From Acetobacteraceae bacterium (GTDB taxonomy: Bacteria; Pseudomonadota; Alphaproteobacteria; Acetobacterales; Acetobacteraceae): DNA of 7,498 nucleotides. Position 1 is the stretch's first letter. Every line of letters begins with the position of its first letter. Both the position numbers and the translations under genes were made by a program. Location of the stretch: contig CANFIE010000189.1 in assembly GCA_947446625.1 (NCBI GenBank), forward strand, positions 1 through 7,498, in the 5' to 3' direction. Below, in pieces: positions 5,495-7,498 of the stretch. The notes beneath the pieces are model-generated. The model did no database searches, was not told the DNA's origin, and saw nothing but the letters and a program-made list of their open reading frames with translations.

Positions 5495-5509
5495 CGCCCC
5501 CACTTCGTC

Positions 5510-5533
5510 ATGGCTGAGGGGATGCGACAGTGA
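5510..5533 (+). other. seven-codon upstream frame overlapping the htpG start
   Basis: ATG at 5510 opens MAEGMRQ and ends in TGA at 5531-5533, overlapping the GTG start of htpG as GTGA. It has no ribosome binding site of its own (its ATG lies within a CCCCCACTTCGTC context), so it is probably incidental. The GTGA overlap could in principle couple translation. It is recorded mainly because it explains why htpG must start at GTG rather than at either ATG. Confidence 0.25.
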
Positions 5534-7362
5534 GCGAGACGGTCGAGCGGCATGAATTCGGCGCCGAGGTCGGGCGCCTGTTGGACCTGGTGGTCCACGC
5601 GCTCTACTCCGAGCGTGAGATCTTCCTGCGCGAATTGGTGGCCAATGCGGCCGATGCGGTGGACCGCCGCCGCTTCGAGGCGCTGACCGACCCGGCCATC
5701 TCACTGCCCGCCGAGGCGCAACTCCGCATCATTCCCGATGCCGAGGCCCGCACCCTGACCATTGCCGACCCCGGCATTGGCATGGCCAAGGCCGACCTGT
5801 CCCAGCACCTGGGCACCATTGCCCGCTCTGGCACCCTGGCCTTCGCCAAGTCGCTGGCGGAAAGCCAGGCGACGGACAAGCCCAGCCTCATCGGCCAGTT
5901 CGGCGTTGGCTTCTACTCGGCCTTTATGGTGGCGGACCGGGTGGAGGTTACCAGCTGCCGCGCCGGCTCCGAGGAAGCCTGGACCTGGGCCAGCGAAGGC
6001 CGCGGCGACTACACCCTGGCCCCGGCCGAGCGCGACCAGCCCGGCACCACCATTGTGCTGCACATGAAGGAGGATGCCGGGGAGTTCCTGGAACCCTTCC
6101 GCCTGCAGGCCATCATCCGCAAATGGGCGGACCACATCACCATTCCCATCATGGTGGCACGGGATGGCAAGGACGAGCCGGCCAATGAGGGCACGGCGCT
6201 GTGGCGCAAACCCAAGGCCGAGGTGACGGAGGAACAGCACGCCGAGTTCTACCGCCACGTCGCCCATGCCTTCGATACCCCTTGGGCCACGCTGCATTGG
6301 CGGGCCGAGGGCATGCTGGAGTTCAGCGCGCTGCTCTATGTGCCGGGCATGAAGCCGTTCCAGGCGGTGGAGGATGCGCGGGAGAGCAAGCTGCGCCTGC
6401 ATGTGCGCCGCATGTTCATCACCGACAGTGCCGCCCTGCTGCCGCCCTGGCTGCGCTTCATCCATGGCGTGGTTGACACCGAGGACCTGCCGCTGAATGT
6501 CAGCCGCGAGATGTTGCAGGCCACCCCGGTGCTGGCGCGCATCCGCAAGGCGGTCACTGGCCGCGTGCTGTCCGAGCTCAAGACCCGCGCCAAGGATACC
6601 GAGGACTACGCGAAGTTCTGGGAGAATTTCGGTGGCATCCTGAAGGAGGGCGTCTGGGAGGATGCCGAGCATCGCCAGGACGTGGCCGGGCTGCTGCGCT
6701 TCCGCTCCTCGGCGGTGGCGGGCTGGACCTCACTGGCGGAGTATGTGGCGCGGATGAAGGAAGGGCAGGAGGCGATCTACCTGCTGGCCGGCGATGATGC
6801 TGCGACACTGGCTGGCTCGCCGCAGCTGGAAGGCTTCCGCGCCAAGGGTGTGGAGGTGCTGCTGCTGGCCGATGGCATCGACGCCTTCTGGCCCGAGCGC
6901 CTGGGCAGCTTTGACGGCAAGAAGCTGGTCAGCATCACCCAGGGCGTTGTCGATCTCTCCAAGCTGGCCGGTGATGCGCCCGAGGGCGATGCCGCCGATG
7001 TGACGCTGTTGCTCGCCCGACTGAAGGAAGTGTTGCAGGAGGAGGTGAGCGAGGTGCGCGCCACCGACCGCCTGGTGGACAGCGCCGTGGTGCTGGCCGC
7101 CGGCCAATACGGTCCGGATTTGCAGATGCAGCGTATGCTGCGCCGTGCCGGCCGCGCCGAGGGCGCCGGGCAGCCGGTGCTGGAGATCAACCCGCGCCAC
7201 CCGCTGATCCGCAAGCTGGCCGAAGCCGTGGCCACTGAGACCAACCTGGCCGAAAAGGCCGGGCTGCTGCTGGACCTGGCGCGGGTGCAGGACGGCGATG
7301 CCCCGCGCGACCCGGCCGGCTTCGCCCGCCGCGTGGCCCAGGCCTTGGCGCTGGAAGGCTAG
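5530..7362 (+). CDS. htpG: chaperone HtpG (bacterial Hsp90)
   Basis: HtpG is the cytosolic dimeric ATP-driven Hsp90 chaperone that remodels client proteins, acting after DnaK. The 610-residue product has all three domains. The N-terminal GHKL ATPase shows REIFLRELVANAADAVD (29-45) with catalytic E35 and N39, DPGIGM (80-85) with the adenine-contacting D80, the lid region LGTIARSGTLAF (94-105) and IGQFGVGFYSAF (121-132). The middle domain shows YVPGMKPF (270-277) and VVDTEDLPLNVSREMLQ (314-330), where R326 is the gamma-phosphate arginine. The C-terminal dimerisation domain shows GQYGPDLQMQRMLRRAGR (525-542) and LEINPRHPLI (551-560). Length is close to the 624-634 typical of the family. The start is GTG at 5530, with GAGGGG (5516-5521) 8 bases ahead; the nearby ATGs at 5510 and 5522 hit a stop at once. 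The usual DNGIGM is DPGIGM here, a change outside the catalytic residues. Confidence 0.98.
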   Translation: MSETVERHEFGAEVGRLLDLVVHALYSEREIFLRELVANAADAVDRRRFEALTDPAISLPAEAQLRIIPDAEARTLTIADPGIGMAKADLSQHLGTIARSGTLAFAKSLAESQATDKPSLIGQFGVGFYSAFMVADRVEVTSCRAGSEEAWTWASEGRGDYTLAPAERDQPGTTIVLHMKEDAGEFLEPFRLQAIIRKWADHITIPIMVARDGKDEPANEGTALWRKPKAEVTEEQHAEFYRHVAHAFDTPWATLHWRAEGMLEFSALLYVPGMKPFQAVEDARESKLRLHVRRMFITDSAALLPPWLRFIHGVVDTEDLPLNVSREMLQATPVLARIRKAVTGRVLSELKTRAKDTEDYAKFWENFGGILKEGVWEDAEHRQDVAGLLRFRSSAVAGWTSLAEYVARMKEGQEAIYLLAGDDAATLAGSPQLEGFRAKGVEVLLLADGIDAFWPERLGSFDGKKLVSITQGVVDLSKLAGDAPEGDAADVTLLLARLKEVLQEEVSEVRATDRLVDSAVVLAAGQYGPDLQMQRMLRRAGRAEGAGQPVLEINPRHPLIRKLAEAVATETNLAEKAGLLLDLARVQDGDAPRDPAGFARRVAQALALEG

Positions 7363-7392
7363 ATGTCATTGCCAAGGAGGTCATTCCTGGCG

Positions 7393-7498
7393 ATGCGGCT
7401 GATGGGTGGCTTTCCCTTGAGTGCTGAGTGGGGCCTGGTTGTGTTGTATGCGCTGAGCCATGGGTGCATGGCGCGGCTGCGCTCGGCCGAACTGGCGA
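7393..7498 (+). CDS. possible start of a gene running off the window
   Basis: After the htpG stop the plus strand is open in one frame from 7363 to the window end. A strong AAGGAGG (7374-7380) sits 12 bases before ATG 7393, somewhat far but usable; ATG 7363 in the same frame has no such signal. The product would begin MRLMGGFPLSAEWGLVVLYA and continue LSHGCMARLRSAELA. No family is recognised from 35 residues. The hydrophobic run WGLVVLYAL might be a membrane or core segment. The frame overlaps an inverted repeat GCCATG-GGTG-CATGGC (7457-7472), which has no T tract and is not a convincing htpG terminator. Confidence 0.35.
   Translation, partial: MRLMGGFPLSAEWGLVVLYALSHGCMARLRSAELA

Noticed and set aside
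5251..5511. 86-residue minus-strand frame beginning MTKWGRYAG
   Set aside because: It has no ribosome binding site or known domain and crosses the htpG promoter and the operator; it might be part of a dispersed intergenic repeat, which I cannot test here.
5701..6672. 323-residue minus-strand open frame inside htpG
   Set aside because: It is antisense to the most conserved part of HtpG, has no start signal and has His/Gln/Leu-rich shadow composition.
7457..7472. GCCATG-GGTG-CATGGC hairpin as htpG terminator
   Set aside because: It has no T tract, lies about 95 bases after the stop and falls inside a possible downstream coding frame.
1..7498. CRISPR arrays, riboswitches, toxin-antitoxin pairs, retrons
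   Set aside because: I looked for regular spaced repeats, conserved leader structures and small gene pairs on both strands and saw none; the only regular repeats are the three GTGTGCA copies.

Overview
The window comes from a high-GC proteobacterial chromosome, most likely an alphaproteobacterium and perhaps of the Rhodospirillales/Acetobacteraceae type. That placement is an inference from GC-rich codon use, the sequence style of HtpG and the tRNA fragment; no 16S or other decisive marker is present. Five intact genes are supported, plus several gene remnants, and the last bases may open a sixth gene.

Left part (1-882): the decayed right end of an integrated element. A 3' piece of an IS1595-family transposase (minus strand) abuts, within about 15 bases, an internal piece of a type I restriction-modification methylase hsdM (plus strand). 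Then comes about 240 bases without a gene, with three short repeats of GTGTGCA and an AT-rich stretch. It ends in the anticodon loop plus 3' half of a tRNA, best read as tRNA-Arg(CCU). Because only the 3' half is present and it reads on the plus strand, it looks like the distal attachment site of an element lying to the left, with the intact tRNA copy expected outside the window.

Middle (883-5280): ordinary chromosome with accessory metabolism. A zinc-free quinone oxidoreductase gene (plus) converges with a SOUL-family lipoprotein gene (minus). Next is an 825-base stretch of gene debris: an unidentified 46-residue frame, a glycosyltransferase family 2 fragment and a SAM-methyltransferase fragment, in mixed orientation. 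Then comes a compact two-gene minus-strand operon: a two-component-type flavin-dependent monooxygenase (acyl-CoA dehydrogenase fold, HsaA/DszC-like) followed by a single-domain VOC (glyoxalase/dioxygenase-fold) protein. A TetR-style dyad, GTC-N-GTCGAC-N-GAC, lies just ahead of its ribosome binding site, suggesting substrate-inducible control of aromatic or related catabolism. No flavin reductase partner is present.

Right part (5281-7498): an intergenic region with a good match to a heat-shock sigma-32 promoter, then a full-length htpG (Hsp90) starting at GTG. The last bases may open another gene that runs off the window.

I did not find a convincing, wholly new system. The most interesting items are the tRNA-Arg attachment scar with flanking repeats, the operator of the monooxygenase/VOC operon, the heat-shock promoter of htpG and the mixed gene debris at 2829-3596.
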